From: an uncultured Lachnospiraceae bacterium
Lineage (GTDB): Bacteria; Bacillota; Clostridia; Lachnospirales; Lachnospiraceae
Direction: 5' to 3'
Assembly: GCA_949840915.1 (NCBI GenBank)
Contig: CATKXY010000004.1
Location: 1 to 64,000, forward strand
DNA length: 64,000 bases
Part shown: piece after piece, positions 18,174 through 27,720 of the stretch
How the letters are laid out: every line of letters begins with the position of its first letter
How positions within the stretch are numbered: position 1 is the stretch's first letter
Position numbers and translations under genes: made by a program
The notes under the pieces: generated by a model
The model's database searches: none
The model's input: only the letters and a program-made list of their open reading frames with translations
Told to the model about the DNA's origin: nothing

Positions 18174-18989
18174 TTATGCTTTGTGAAAAATTCCGGTTAC
18201 TTTAGTCCAAAATGAAATACCTCTTTCCAGATTGACGAAAGGCACCTCCCGTCCGAGAACCCGCTGAACAATGTTCGCATAGGCAATTCCCGCCGGAGAA
18301 TCACTGCCCACAAGGGGCTCCCCCTGATTGGTAGAGATGACTACATTTTCGTCATCCGGTACAATGCCGATGAGCGGAACCGCCAGGATATCCACCACAT
18401 CTGTGGCGGACATCATATCTCCGCGCCGCACCATATCCATGCGCAGTCTGTTGATGATCAGATCCATCTGTTTAAAACCGTTGGCCTCCAATAGTCCCAC
18501 GATCCTGTCTGCATCACGGATGGCTGAAACCTCTGAAGTGGTCACGATCAATGCTCTGTCGGCGCCCGCTATGGCATTCTGAAATCCCTGCTCAATGCCC
18601 GCGGGACAGTCCAGGATAATGTAGTCAAACTGTTCCTTCAGATGCTCTATCACCTTCACCATCTGCCCGGGAGACACCGCACTCTTGTCCCTGGTCTGGG
18701 CTGACGGCATCAGATACAGCCCCTGATAGCGCTTGTCACGGATAAGAGCCTGCTTAACCCTGCAGTTTCCCTCCACTACGTCCACCAGATTGTATACGAT
18801 CCTGTTCTCCAGTCCCATGACCACATCCAGATTGCGCAGTCCGATATCCGTGTCGATCAGACAGACCTTCTTCCCCAGTTTTGCAAGACCGGTTCCAACA
18901 TTTGCTGAAGTGGTGGTCTTTCCCACTCCGCCTTTCCCTGAAGTGACGACAATTACCTCGCAGCCGGGCTGCTTAGACTCGTTTTCCAT
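18174..18989 (-). CDS. minD: Septum site-determining ATPase MinD
   Basis: Membrane-cycling ATPase that recruits MinC and responds to MinE. About 271 residues with the deviant Walker A SGKGGVGKTTTSANVG, switch region LIDTDIGLRNLDVVMG and DYIILDCPAGIEQGF. It ends in the amphipathic membrane-targeting region near WTKVTGIFHK. ATG 18989 is chosen because GGAGGTTTC precedes it; an ATG five codons upstream overlaps that site. Confidence 0.96.
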   Translation of the reverse strand: MENESKQPGCEVIVVTSGKGGVGKTTTSANVGTGLAKLGKKVCLIDTDIGLRNLDVVMGLENRIVYNLVDVVEGNCRVKQALIRDKRYQGLYLMPSAQTRDKSAVSPGQMVKVIEHLKEQFDYIILDCPAGIEQGFQNAIAGADRALIVTTSEVSAIRDADRIVGLLEANGFKQMDLIINRLRMDMVRRGDMMSATDVVDILAVPLIGIVPDDENVVISTNQGEPLVGSDSPAGIAYANIVQRVLGREVPFVNLERGISFWTKVTGIFHKA

Positions 18990-19072
18990 ACCTGAAACCT
19001 CCATTCTTTTTTGTTGCCTGTCATATGGAATACTCTGGTCGTCCCCTGGTTCTCTCTATTGCGAATTGCCGA

Positions 19073-19744
19073 TCAAAAAGAACTCAGTAATTCTTTGGTA
19101 AGTCCCTCAAAGACAATTCTTTCGTTTTTTACATATCCGATCTTTGGCTGTACTTTGGGCTTTATACTCCACTTGGAGGCCTTTCCACTGTGTTTATATT
19201 TGAAATCGCCGATTTTTAATCTTTCCGGCTCCATTTCAAGCGCTACAACATAGGCGTCTTCCTGCCCGTTCCCGCCGGCGTAGGCCTCTCCGTAGAGGCC
19301 TCCCAGCACAATGATATTTTTTGCGGAGATCACAGCGCAGCCGGGATATACGTCCCCGAGGATCACAATACTGCTCTCCGTCTCGATCACCTGATTGTTC
19401 TTGAGAGAGCCCTTGTAAAACTGCCCCTCTCCCTTATCCGTAAAATGCTTGTCCACCTGCTGCAAAGCCTTTATAAAATGCTTGTCCGTAGACTCATCAT
19501 GCCCCACAATACAGACAATGTTCAGATTGCTGTTTCTGTGGATGGTCTCAAGAATCTGCAGTTCCTCCGCATCCTCCACTGCTCTGCCCTCGATGGCAAG
19601 CGCCATGCTGGCTTTCCCGAAAAAGGCCTTTCCCTCCGAGAATTTAAAAGCGATCTCCTCAAGAATCTCCTCAAAGGGAATGTCCCCGTTCAAAAACAAG
19701 GTTATTCCGTTGGGAAAGCTTTTGATCATCACCGCGTCCTTCAT
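19073..19744 (-). CDS. minC: Septum site-determining protein MinC
   Basis: FtsZ antagonist recruited by MinD. About 223 residues. The N-terminal domain has SFPNGITLFLNGDIPFEEIL. The C-terminal beta-helix has VILGDVYPGCAVISAKNIIVLGGLYGEAYAG. The start is ambiguous: ATG 19744 is 11 bases from GGAGGTG, and ATG 19729 has AAGGA at a normal distance. It follows mrdA closely. Confidence 0.92.
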   Translation of the reverse strand: MKDAVMIKSFPNGITLFLNGDIPFEEILEEIAFKFSEGKAFFGKASMALAIEGRAVEDAEELQILETIHRNSNLNIVCIVGHDESTDKHFIKALQQVDKHFTDKGEGQFYKGSLKNNQVIETESSIVILGDVYPGCAVISAKNIIVLGGLYGEAYAGGNGQEDAYVVALEMEPERLKIGDFKYKHSGKASKWSIKPKVQPKIGYVKNERIVFEGLTKELLSSF

Positions 19745-19772
19745 ATAATGCCTGCACCTCCCTTTTGCCTTC

Positions 19773-22673
19773 CTAGAGTTCATTTGACACGCCGGCGTCC
19801 GACACATCCGCCGTACCGGTGATCAGTTCGTCTTCCTCCGCCAGACCATAGTAATACTTGATGATATCTCTGCTGACATGGGCCGCGTAATCCGAGGAAT
19901 ATCCGAATGGAATTCTGGTGGCCATTGCGATCTCCGGCGACTCATAGGGCGCATAACACACAAAGAGAGCGTGGTTGGGACGGGACGTGGTCTGCTCCGC
20001 CGTACCGGTCTTGCCCGCCACATTGACAGCCAGATCGCTGAAATAACTCTTGTTCTGCACCACCTGCCGCATACCGTTGTGAAACGCGTTCCAATAGTTC
20101 TCCGGCAGATCGATGGTATTGCGCACCACGGGTTCATAGTCCGTAATGACATTGTCCTGGGAGTCCGTCACCTTGTCCAACAGCGTCAGCTTGTAGCAGG
20201 TTCCGCTGTTGGCGATGGTCGCCGTATACCGTGCAAGCCCTGCCGTGGTATAACTGTGGCTTCCCTGTCCGATAGCAGAACGCACGGGATCGATGTCCGA
20301 GAACTCCGGATTGTATTCGTTGATCTCCACGCCGGACTTCTCCGTCAGGCCATACATATCCGCATACTCATACAGAGCGTTCAGACCCGCCTGCTCGTCA
20401 TAGCCGCCGTCCCTGGTGGCCAGCTTATATCCCAGATCATAAAAGTAATAGTTGCAGGAATCTCTGATAGCGGTAGTCAGGTTTTCGTTTCCGTGTCCGG
20501 TCCGCTTCCAGCATCTGGGAGAAGGTGTGACCGCGGTATAAGTACCCGTACAATTGATGGTGTCGCGTATACTGAGCACACTCTCCATCAATCCGGCCGA
20601 CGCTGACACGATCTTAAAAGTCGAGCCGGGAGCCGCCTTATACTGAGTGGCGTAATTGAGCTGGGGCTGCGCCTTGTCTGCATTGAGTTTTGTAAAATAG
20701 GCCGCGTCGATGGAATTGGCCATCTTGTTGTTGTCATACCCGGGATAAGACACCATGGCCAGCACCTCGCCGGTGTTCACATCCGTAATCACCACGGACG
20801 CATTACAGGGATCCAGTGCAAGCTGGGCCGGCGTGATATCCAGATTGTTGATCCGGTCCTTCATGAAGTCGTACGCAGTGATCCGATTGTTGTAAAGTTC
20901 CGCCTCCTCCTCGGGAGAGATGTCTATGACCTGCTGTTCACACAAAAGCATACAGATCTGTTTTCCGCTTATTCTGTCATTGAGCAGCATATATTTAAAA
21001 AACCGTTTCTGAAATTCGGTATTGTGGTCTATCATTTCGATGATATGATTCAGAAGCTTATTATAGATTTCTGTGGAATCGGAATATTTCTCGTCCAGCT
21101 CCAGCTTACTGACATCAATCCAGTTCTGTGCAATACAGTATTGGAGATACTCGCTCAGACTGATGACCTCCTCCTGCGCCCACGCAATCTGAGTTGCGTC
21201 CGCCGCATCCACGGCCTCCGTCATGATCACGCCGTTTCTCTGCAGTCTGGACACGATATTGCTCTGATAGACCTGATATTCCTTGGAGAGCTTGTTATAA
21301 GGCGTTTTCCCTTCCGTGAGCTCATAGCGCAGCTTCTCATAGACCTCCTCCTTGTAGGACAGATAAGCCTCGTTGACCGCGCGCTCCGTCTCACCGGCAT
21401 CCTCCGCCGAGAAATGCTTCATGTCCACGATACTGTTGTTGATGACTGCAAAATAAACGTCGTATATGGGAATCCTGATGTCGGAGCTGGAGGCATTCTC
21501 CCTGGGCTTATACTCTTTGATATTATCGATCTTACCGGACACCAGGCCGGCAAGCTTCTGCTCCACGATATTGTAGGCGGCAATCTGCAGATCATGATCA
21601 ATTGTGCAGTACAGATTCTGTCCCGCCTGGGGTTCCGTGCGCTCCAAAATCTGCATCACCTTGCCCGTCACATTGGTCACTACCTTCTCATACCCCTTGA
21701 CGCCCTGCAGCGTAGTCTCCATATATGCCTCCAGGCCGCTCTTGCCCACTACATCGTTAATGTTATAGGTATCTGCGGCCCCCCCGGCCGCTGCGACCTG
21801 CTCGTTTAAACTGGTCAGCTCATCCGAGGATATCTTTCCCGTGTATCCCAGCACATGTGCAAAATATTTGCTGTCATTGTAACGGCGCACCGTGTCCTCC
21901 ACAATGGTGACGCCGGGCAGCTCTCCGGAATTTTCCATGATGACTGCCACAGTCTCATCGCTGACATTGGTGGCGACTGTAGTGCCTATGTATTTGCGGT
22001 AAGAGGTCTGCTGCATGGCAAAACGAATGGTAACCATCTGCAGCCATTCCTCGTTGGTATAGCCCTTTCCCGGGATAAAATCGGAGTGGGAATCCCCCTC
22101 TACCTCATAATCCCCGATACCGAAGGTGAAACCCTTCCCTCTGCTGCGGCTCAGATGCTCCATCACCTCCAGCGGCGTGGATGCCGCTTCCTTGGCTGTC
22201 AGCACATCATCCCCTATCTGCGTGTGGTCATACACATCCGCAAGGAAACGGGTCTGCGCCGCCCCCTCCGCCGTGAATGCGAACTCGCCGTCCTCATCCA
22301 CCATGATCTTAAAATCCGTAATGACATGATCTCCGTTTTTCTCGATCAGCTTGATCAGCCGGTAGATCGTGTCATTCATCTTGCGGTTTTTGTTGCTGTT
22401 CTCATAGACGTCCTCGATCTTTACAGAGTAAGCCAGCTCATTGTAGGCCAGCACATAGCCGTTCCTGTCCATGATATTGCCTCTGGCGCTGGCGATATCC
22501 CTGGTTTTCTCCGTGGAGAGTACAAAATCGTTCAGATAACTCTCTCCCTCGACGATCTGTAGCTCAAAGCAGCGGTAGATCAGCACACCGCCAAGGAGCA
22601 TAAACAGCAAAGTCAAAAGCGTCAGTCTGCTCGTTATGAAATTGATCAGATTATCTCGAATTTCGTCAAACAA
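19773..22673 (-). CDS. mrdA: Penicillin-binding protein 2 (elongasome transpeptidase), unusually long
   Basis: Class B PBP cross-linking lateral wall peptidoglycan, partner of RodA. 966 residues. One N-terminal membrane helix is followed by the dimerisation domain (RGNIMDRNGYVLAYN) and the transpeptidase motifs STFK (Ser684), SCN (739-741) and KTG (888-890). Relatives are usually about 600-720 residues. The extra length is a helical, charged insertion at about residues 380-620, between the first strand region (TIDHDLQIAAYNIVEQKL) and DVNTGEVLAMVSYPGYD. The start appears to be TTG 22673, overlapping the mreD end, with AGGAG upstream. Confidence 0.93.
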   Translation of the reverse strand: MFDEIRDNLINFITSRLTLLTLLFMLLGGVLIYRCFELQIVEGESYLNDFVLSTEKTRDIASARGNIMDRNGYVLAYNELAYSVKIEDVYENSNKNRKMNDTIYRLIKLIEKNGDHVITDFKIMVDEDGEFAFTAEGAAQTRFLADVYDHTQIGDDVLTAKEAASTPLEVMEHLSRSRGKGFTFGIGDYEVEGDSHSDFIPGKGYTNEEWLQMVTIRFAMQQTSYRKYIGTTVATNVSDETVAVIMENSGELPGVTIVEDTVRRYNDSKYFAHVLGYTGKISSDELTSLNEQVAAAGGAADTYNINDVVGKSGLEAYMETTLQGVKGYEKVVTNVTGKVMQILERTEPQAGQNLYCTIDHDLQIAAYNIVEQKLAGLVSGKIDNIKEYKPRENASSSDIRIPIYDVYFAVINNSIVDMKHFSAEDAGETERAVNEAYLSYKEEVYEKLRYELTEGKTPYNKLSKEYQVYQSNIVSRLQRNGVIMTEAVDAADATQIAWAQEEVISLSEYLQYCIAQNWIDVSKLELDEKYSDSTEIYNKLLNHIIEMIDHNTEFQKRFFKYMLLNDRISGKQICMLLCEQQVIDISPEEEAELYNNRITAYDFMKDRINNLDITPAQLALDPCNASVVITDVNTGEVLAMVSYPGYDNNKMANSIDAAYFTKLNADKAQPQLNYATQYKAAPGSTFKIVSASAGLMESVLSIRDTINCTGTYTAVTPSPRCWKRTGHGNENLTTAIRDSCNYYFYDLGYKLATRDGGYDEQAGLNALYEYADMYGLTEKSGVEINEYNPEFSDIDPVRSAIGQGSHSYTTAGLARYTATIANSGTCYKLTLLDKVTDSQDNVITDYEPVVRNTIDLPENYWNAFHNGMRQVVQNKSYFSDLAVNVAGKTGTAEQTTSRPNHALFVCYAPYESPEIAMATRIPFGYSSDYAAHVSRDIIKYYYGLAEEDELITGTADVSDAGVSNEL

Positions 22674-23184
22674 ATTTTTGAGCGCTCCTTTTTTCTCTGG
22701 CCTCGAGTTTTTCGTTTATCTTCAGGATAACGGGGTATAAGAATACGGTCACGACAATAGTGTAGAGTGCCTCAGGCAAAATGATCCTCGTGAAGTAATA
22801 GAAAAAATCAAATCTTCCCCGCAAAAGAAACAGTAAAATATAGCAGATAACTCCGTATGACAGATCGCTCACCACGATCAGCGCGATGGGCAGTTTGATA
22901 TCCTCGGGATAAAAGATGCGTGAAAACTTACCGTTGACATAACCGATGTAAGTCAGAATCAACGCATAAAATCCGAGAACGTCACCGAAGAACACATCGC
23001 TCAGCAGTCCGCAGAAAAATCCGATGACCATCCCCTCCTTCTCCCCCCTCATAAACCCGAAGGCGGAGGTGAGAATGATAGTCAGTCTCGGCACAATGCC
23101 TGCCATGGCCAGGTGATTGAAGACTGCCGATTCCAGCAAAAAGCTTATGAAGACCATAAGTACAACAACGATTTTGCGCAGCAT
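22666..23184 (-). CDS. mreD: Rod shape-determining protein MreD
   Basis: Polytopic membrane component of the elongasome. 172 residues with five or six hydrophobic segments and the family pattern PRLTIILTSAFGFMRGEKEGMVIGFFCGLLSD. AAGGAGAG precedes ATG 23184. It sits between mreC and mrdA and overlaps mrdA by 8 bp. Confidence 0.92.
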   Translation of the reverse strand: MLRKIVVVLMVFISFLLESAVFNHLAMAGIVPRLTIILTSAFGFMRGEKEGMVIGFFCGLLSDVFFGDVLGFYALILTYIGYVNGKFSRIFYPEDIKLPIALIVVSDLSYGVICYILLFLLRGRFDFFYYFTRIILPEALYTIVVTVFLYPVILKINEKLEAREKRSAQKFV

Positions 23185-23207
23185 CCAGTCTCTCCTTCCC
23201 GTTAGGC

Positions 23208-24083
23208 TTACTTTTCCTCCGTCACAACCTGCTTCAGGTCAGTGATGACCAGCACCTCGCTCAAATGCTCAAAATCCACCGCCGTGGTAATATATCCTGA
23301 CTTGGTGAGATTGTTGTTGTCCCTGTTGATGGTATGTACATACCCGATCAGGATGTTGGGAAGATATTTGTCGCTGATGTCGGAGGTGACAATCTTATCT
23401 CCCTCCACCACCGCGTTTTTGCTGTCCACCAGCTTGCTGAAGGTGATGACCCCCTCCGCCATCATCTGAAGGTCGCCGGATACCATCATCTTGTCTCCGG
23501 TGGCGAGCGTCATGGCGCTGACATTACTGTTGTCTGAGATAATGGCCGTGACTCTGGACCAGTTGGGTCCCGTGGCAGTGATCCTGCCAACCAGACCGCC
23601 GCCTGCGATCACATTCATATTCTCGCACAGGCCATCGTCGCTTCCCTTGTCGATAATAAAGGATGAATACCAGTTGCCGGAATCCCTGCTGATAATACGC
23701 GCCCCGATCTTTTTGTAATCGCCGTACTGCTCGTCCAGTTCAACCAGAGCACGGAGCTGATTCAGCTCATACTTGTCCTGCTGGAGAAGCGTATTCTGCT
23801 CCGTCAGCGCAGCCACCTCAGCCTTGAGCCTGGCGTTTTCGTCCAGAAGCACCCGTATCTGCACCAGCTCTTCCGATCGTCTCGAAAGCCACTCTCCCGC
23901 CGTGGAGATCCCCTGTTGAAAGGGAATCACCGCATAGCCCAGGGCAGTGTTCAGCGGTTTGTTGAAGACATTGCTGCCAAAAGTCAGAAACATTAAAAAC
24001 ACACAGACTGCAGTTAATATAAAAAGGAGATACTTACCCGGCAAAGTAAATTTCTCCCCTTTTCGCTTGATAATAGGACTCAT
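23208..24083 (-). CDS. mreC: Rod shape-determining protein MreC
   Basis: Bitopic membrane protein linking MreB to PBP2. 291 residues: short cytoplasmic tail, membrane helix (YLLFILTAVCVFLMFLTFG), a coiled-coil at about residues 70-105 (LLDENARLKAEVAALTEQNT), then the beta-rich external domain (IGARIISRDSGNWYSSFIIDKG). It overlaps mreB by 4 bp (ATGA). Confidence 0.95.
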   Translation of the reverse strand: MSPIIKRKGEKFTLPGKYLLFILTAVCVFLMFLTFGSNVFNKPLNTALGYAVIPFQQGISTAGEWLSRRSEELVQIRVLLDENARLKAEVAALTEQNTLLQQDKYELNQLRALVELDEQYGDYKKIGARIISRDSGNWYSSFIIDKGSDDGLCENMNVIAGGGLVGRITATGPNWSRVTAIISDNSNVSAMTLATGDKMMVSGDLQMMAEGVITFSKLVDSKNAVVEGDKIVTSDISDKYLPNILIGYVHTINRDNNNLTKSGYITTAVDFEHLSEVLVITDLKQVVTEEK

Positions 24084-25090
24084 TTACTCATCCCTTCAAT
24101 GGCATAGGCAACTGATTTATAATTGTCATCCTTAATGATCTTGGCAAGTCCCGTAGCCACACTGGTGAGAGGATTCTCCGCCACATTGACCTTAAGCCCC
24201 GTTCCGGTGGCCATGCGCTGCGCCAGATGATTGACCTGGGACGCGCCGCCTGTCAGATAGATACCGTGCCGGTAGATGTCCGCCGCAAGCTCGGGGGGCG
24301 TGCGCTCCAAAATCACTTTTACATTGTCGATGATTGTATTAAAATGCTCCTCCAGAGACTCATCCACCAGCTTGGTGGGAATCTCACGCTCCACGGGAAG
24401 GCCTGTCACGATATCCCTGCCGTAGACCACGGCGCCCTTGCCGTCACCGTCGAGCTCCTTCAACGCGATCTTGACTTTCTCCGCGGTCTTTCCGCCGATG
24501 ATAAGAGAGAACTCCCTGCGCACCGCCGCCCGGATCGCCTCGTCAAACTTCAGGCCGCCCGCCTTGATCAGACGGCTGAGCACGATGCCGCCCAGCGACA
24601 GAATGGAAATCTCCGTAGTCTCATAGCCCACGTTTACCACCAGCACACCCTGGGAATTTTTCACGTCGATGTCCAGCCCCAGACCGTCGGCCACCGCCTT
24701 CTCCACCACCATGATCCGCTTTGCCTTCACATTGGCATCCTTCACCAAATCATAGAAAGCCCTCTTCTCGACTTCCGTCACATCCGTGGGAACCGCAATA
24801 AAGAAATCCGCGGGCTTAACATTACCCTTCTGCAGATCGCTGACAAAATAGCGTATCAATGTCTCCATGTTCTTGATATCCGCGATGACACCGTTTGAGA
24901 GCGGATAGGAAATATGAATATTTCCGGGCGCCTTCTCATACATTTCAAATGCGGAATCACCGTATGCGAAAAGCGTGTTCTTATTCTCAATGGCGATCAT
25001 GTTCTTTTCCACCATGATATTGTCATCGCTTCGATTATAAATTTTGATATTGTTGGTACCAAGATCGATACCGAATACATTGTTAGCCAT
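24080..25090 (-). CDS. mreB: Rod shape-determining actin MreB
   Basis: Membrane-associated actin homologue that organises the elongasome. 336 residues with FGIDLGTNNIKIY (phosphate 1 loop), VVNVGYETTEISILSLGGIV (phosphate 2) and YLTGGASQVNHLAQRM (adenosine loop). First gene of the mreBCD-mrdA-minCDE-rodA run; radC precedes it as in Bacillus. Confidence 0.95.
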   Translation of the reverse strand: MANNVFGIDLGTNNIKIYNRSDDNIMVEKNMIAIENKNTLFAYGDSAFEMYEKAPGNIHISYPLSNGVIADIKNMETLIRYFVSDLQKGNVKPADFFIAVPTDVTEVEKRAFYDLVKDANVKAKRIMVVEKAVADGLGLDIDVKNSQGVLVVNVGYETTEISILSLGGIVLSRLIKAGGLKFDEAIRAAVRREFSLIIGGKTAEKVKIALKELDGDGKGAVVYGRDIVTGLPVEREIPTKLVDESLEEHFNTIIDNVKVILERTPPELAADIYRHGIYLTGGASQVNHLAQRMATGTGLKVNVAENPLTSVATGLAKIIKDDNYKSVAYAIEGMSK

Positions 25091-25163
25091 CCTGGACAGC
25101 CCCTTTCCGTATCACTAAGAATTCTTATGCACATTATGCCGGTCAAGCCGGTGTATTATACCA

Positions 25164-25862
25164 TTATGTCAGATACCCCAGCTCTTTAAAGCTGGTGTAC
25201 CTGTTGTCCCCGATGATAATATGATCCAAAAGCAGGATATCCATCATGACGCCCAGACTGCTCACATTCTGAGTCAACTCCCTGTCACATTTGCCGGGGG
25301 TAGGGTCGCCGCTGGGATGATTGTGTACCAGCAGAATATTCACTGCATGCATGCGCAGCGCCTCAAGAAATATCTCTCTGGGAGAGATCAGCGACATCCT
25401 CACGCTCCCCTCGGAGATTTTCTTTTCTCCGATCATACGTCCCCTTGTGTCGAGACTGACCAGATATACGCATTCCGTATCCCTGTGCCGCAGCAGCTCC
25501 ATAAAATATTGTGCCACCAAACCCGGGGAATTAAACACCAGTCCTTCCTTTGCGCTGGACCGGCTGATCCGCATGGACAGCTCCGTGAGACATTTCAATT
25601 TGACCGCCTTTACCTGACCGATCCCCTTGATCTGCATAAGTTCTTCCGCAGATACATCGTACAGTCCCAGAAGCCCCTCCCGGGGATGCTTCGCAAGGGA
25701 GAGCACTTCCCCCGCCAGCTCCATGGCGTTCTTCTCCGGGGTGCCTGTCCGCAGAATGATGGCCAGCAGCTCCCGCTCGGTCAGCGCCTCAGGCCCCAGC
25801 TGAAGAAACTTTTCGTAAGGCAGGTCTCTTTTCTGCTCTTCTTTTAATTTGTTTTTCCGCAT
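25164..25862 (-). CDS. radC: RadC/JAB-domain protein
   Basis: About 232 residues. An N-terminal helix-hairpin-helix region (LMQIKGIGQVKAVKLKCL) is followed by a JAB/MPN domain with the JAMM metal motif (LLVHNHPSGDPTPGKCD). The biochemical role of RadC is unsettled despite the old DNA-repair label. ATG 25862 is chosen for its AGGAAGGAACA upstream. Confidence 0.93.
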   Translation of the reverse strand: MRKNKLKEEQKRDLPYEKFLQLGPEALTERELLAIILRTGTPEKNAMELAGEVLSLAKHPREGLLGLYDVSAEELMQIKGIGQVKAVKLKCLTELSMRISRSSAKEGLVFNSPGLVAQYFMELLRHRDTECVYLVSLDTRGRMIGEKKISEGSVRMSLISPREIFLEALRMHAVNILLVHNHPSGDPTPGKCDRELTQNVSSLGVMMDILLLDHIIIGDNRYTSFKELGYLT

Positions 25863-25913
25863 TGTTCCTTCCTTTGCCTTCTCCAAAGCACAGGAACGAA
25901 AACCTCCGATGCG

Positions 25914-26153
25914 CTATCTGATGAAGCGGTATACCACAAAGGCAATGATCACGCCGCAGATGCCGGCCAGGGTGATATGGAACTTCAGCCCGAAGGTCAA
26001 CACCATAAATCCCAGATCCAGCTCTACCGGACTGTTCAGTCCAAACTCCTGCCCATAGCTCATAAAGCTTCCCGGGAAGATCTGAGCGATTACGGTCCCA
26101 AGCACAAAACCGATCAGTACCAGCCAGACCAATAGCCAGTTTACTCTCTTCAT
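25914..26153 (-). CDS. DUF4321-type small membrane protein
   Basis: 79 residues with two hydrophobic segments: WLLVWLVLIGFVLGTVIAQI near the N-terminus and an ITLAGICGVIIAFVVYRFI segment at the C-terminus. It resembles the DUF4321 family found next to shape genes in clostridia. Function unknown. It lies upstream of radC in the same direction. Confidence 0.75.
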   Translation of the reverse strand: MKRVNWLLVWLVLIGFVLGTVIAQIFPGSFMSYGQEFGLNSPVELDLGFMVLTFGLKFHITLAGICGVIIAFVVYRFIR

Positions 26154-26353
26154 GAGAATTCCTCATCTTTCTTCCGTATGCACAATAAAGGATTGCGCTG
26201 TCAATTATTGTAGCATAAAATGCGGAGACTGTACACAAAATTTGCCAATTTTATTTCTTCTTAATCTTCTCCGTTTTTCCTTAAAACACCTGTTTTTTTC
26301 TTTCTTCAGCAGCATTCGCGGGCCGCTATTGGAATACTTTGTCTCCCTGCAGT

Positions 26354-27673
26354 CTAAATCCGAACGATTTTTTTGTCCGCCAGTGACTGCAGAGACTTCA
26401 AAATGCCGAATTTTGCATGCTCCCAGGTAAGTCCTCCCTGAAAATAGACGGCATAGGGCTCTTTGATCGGTCCGTCCGCAGACAATTCGATGGAGGAGCC
26501 CGACACAAAAGCCCCCGCCGCCATGATCACTTTTGCGTCATAGCCCGGCATGTCCCACGGCTCCGGAGTGACATGGGAATCTACGGGAGCTGCGGCCTGA
26601 ATTCCCTGACAAAAAGCGATCACTCCCTCAGGAGATCCCAGAGTCACAGCCTGAATGATATCATGTCTGCTCTCGCTGCCGTCGGGTACCACCGCAAAGC
26701 CCAGCTTTTGATATAAATTCGCCGCAAATACCGCTCCTTTCAGCGCACCTGCAGTCACTGCAGGCGCAAGGAAGAGTCCCTGATAAAAGTCCTTCAAAAT
26801 GCCCAGGGATGCCCCCACCTCCTTGCCCAGCCCCGGGCTGGTGAGACGATACGCGGCGTTTTCCACACATTCTCTCCTGCCCGCGATATAACCGCCGATG
26901 GGCGCCAGGCCGCCCCCGGGATTTTTGATCAGGGAACCCACGACCATATCGGCTCCCACATCCGACGGCTCAAGGGTCTCCACAAACTCACCGTAGCAAT
27001 TGTCTACCATGCAGATCACATCAGGCCGGACCGACTTCACAAAGGCAATCAGTTCTCCGATTCTTTTCACGGATAAGGTGGGCCTGGTCTGATAGCCCTT
27101 GGAGCGCTGAATCGTCACCAGGCGCGTTCTGTCATTGAGGGCTGCGCGGATCCCCGCATAATCAAATTCTCCGTCGGGGAGCAGATCCACCTGCCTGTAG
27201 CTGACGCCATACTCCGCAAGAGAACCCTTTGAGGGACGAATGCCTATGACTTCCTCCAGCGTGTCATAAGGCTTCCCCACAGGCGAGAGCAATTCATCTC
27301 CCGGCCGCAGATTGCTCATGAGCGCCAACGCCAGGGCATGCGTCCCGCAGGTGATCTGGGGGCGTACCAATGCGTCCTCCGCATGAAAGACATCCGCATA
27401 GACTGCCTCAAGCGTGTCCCTCCCGAGATCATTGTAGCCATAACCGCTGGTGCCCAGAAGACAGGCCTCGCTGACCTGATTCTTCTGCATGGCCCTCAAG
27501 ACCTTGAGCTGATTGTACTCGGCCACCCGGTCAATCGCCGCAAAACGCTCTGTCAGCCCATCCAGAATCTGCATTCCAAAATCATACACCTGACGGCTGA
27601 TACCCATAGCCTCATAATAATCCGTAATCTGATCACTCAAGCTACCGCTTTTATTTTCCAAACTGTTTTCCAT
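26354..27673 (-). CDS. Methionine gamma-lyase-like PLP enzyme (aluminium-resistance family)
   Basis: About 439 residues of the YnbB/'aluminum resistance' branch of the Cys/Met-metabolism PLP enzymes. The PLP lysine is in VVGSLIKNPGGGLAP, the cofactor Asp is in CMVDNCYGEFVE, and the substrate region is PQITCGTHALALAL. The reaction has not been settled for this branch; a C-S lyase activity is inferred. ATG 27673 is chosen because AGAGG precedes it. It lies 47 bp after miaA, probably in the same transcript. Confidence 0.88.
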   Translation of the reverse strand: MENSLENKSGSLSDQITDYYEAMGISRQVYDFGMQILDGLTERFAAIDRVAEYNQLKVLRAMQKNQVSEACLLGTSGYGYNDLGRDTLEAVYADVFHAEDALVRPQITCGTHALALALMSNLRPGDELLSPVGKPYDTLEEVIGIRPSKGSLAEYGVSYRQVDLLPDGEFDYAGIRAALNDRTRLVTIQRSKGYQTRPTLSVKRIGELIAFVKSVRPDVICMVDNCYGEFVETLEPSDVGADMVVGSLIKNPGGGLAPIGGYIAGRRECVENAAYRLTSPGLGKEVGASLGILKDFYQGLFLAPAVTAGALKGAVFAANLYQKLGFAVVPDGSESRHDIIQAVTLGSPEGVIAFCQGIQAAAPVDSHVTPEPWDMPGYDAKVIMAAGAFVSGSSIELSADGPIKEPYAVYFQGGLTWEHAKFGILKSLQSLADKKIVRI

Positions 27674-27720
27674 ATACCAATTTCCTCTCATTTCATCGGC
27701 CGGACCGGCTGGCCCGGCGT

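Noticed and set aside
19878-20606. 242-codon plus-strand open frame
   Set aside because: Antisense shadow of the PBP2 transpeptidase domain in GC-rich sequence.
25091-25163. Promoter candidates before mreB (TATAAT and TTGACC are present)
   Set aside because: No -35/-10 pair with a usable spacer could be found.
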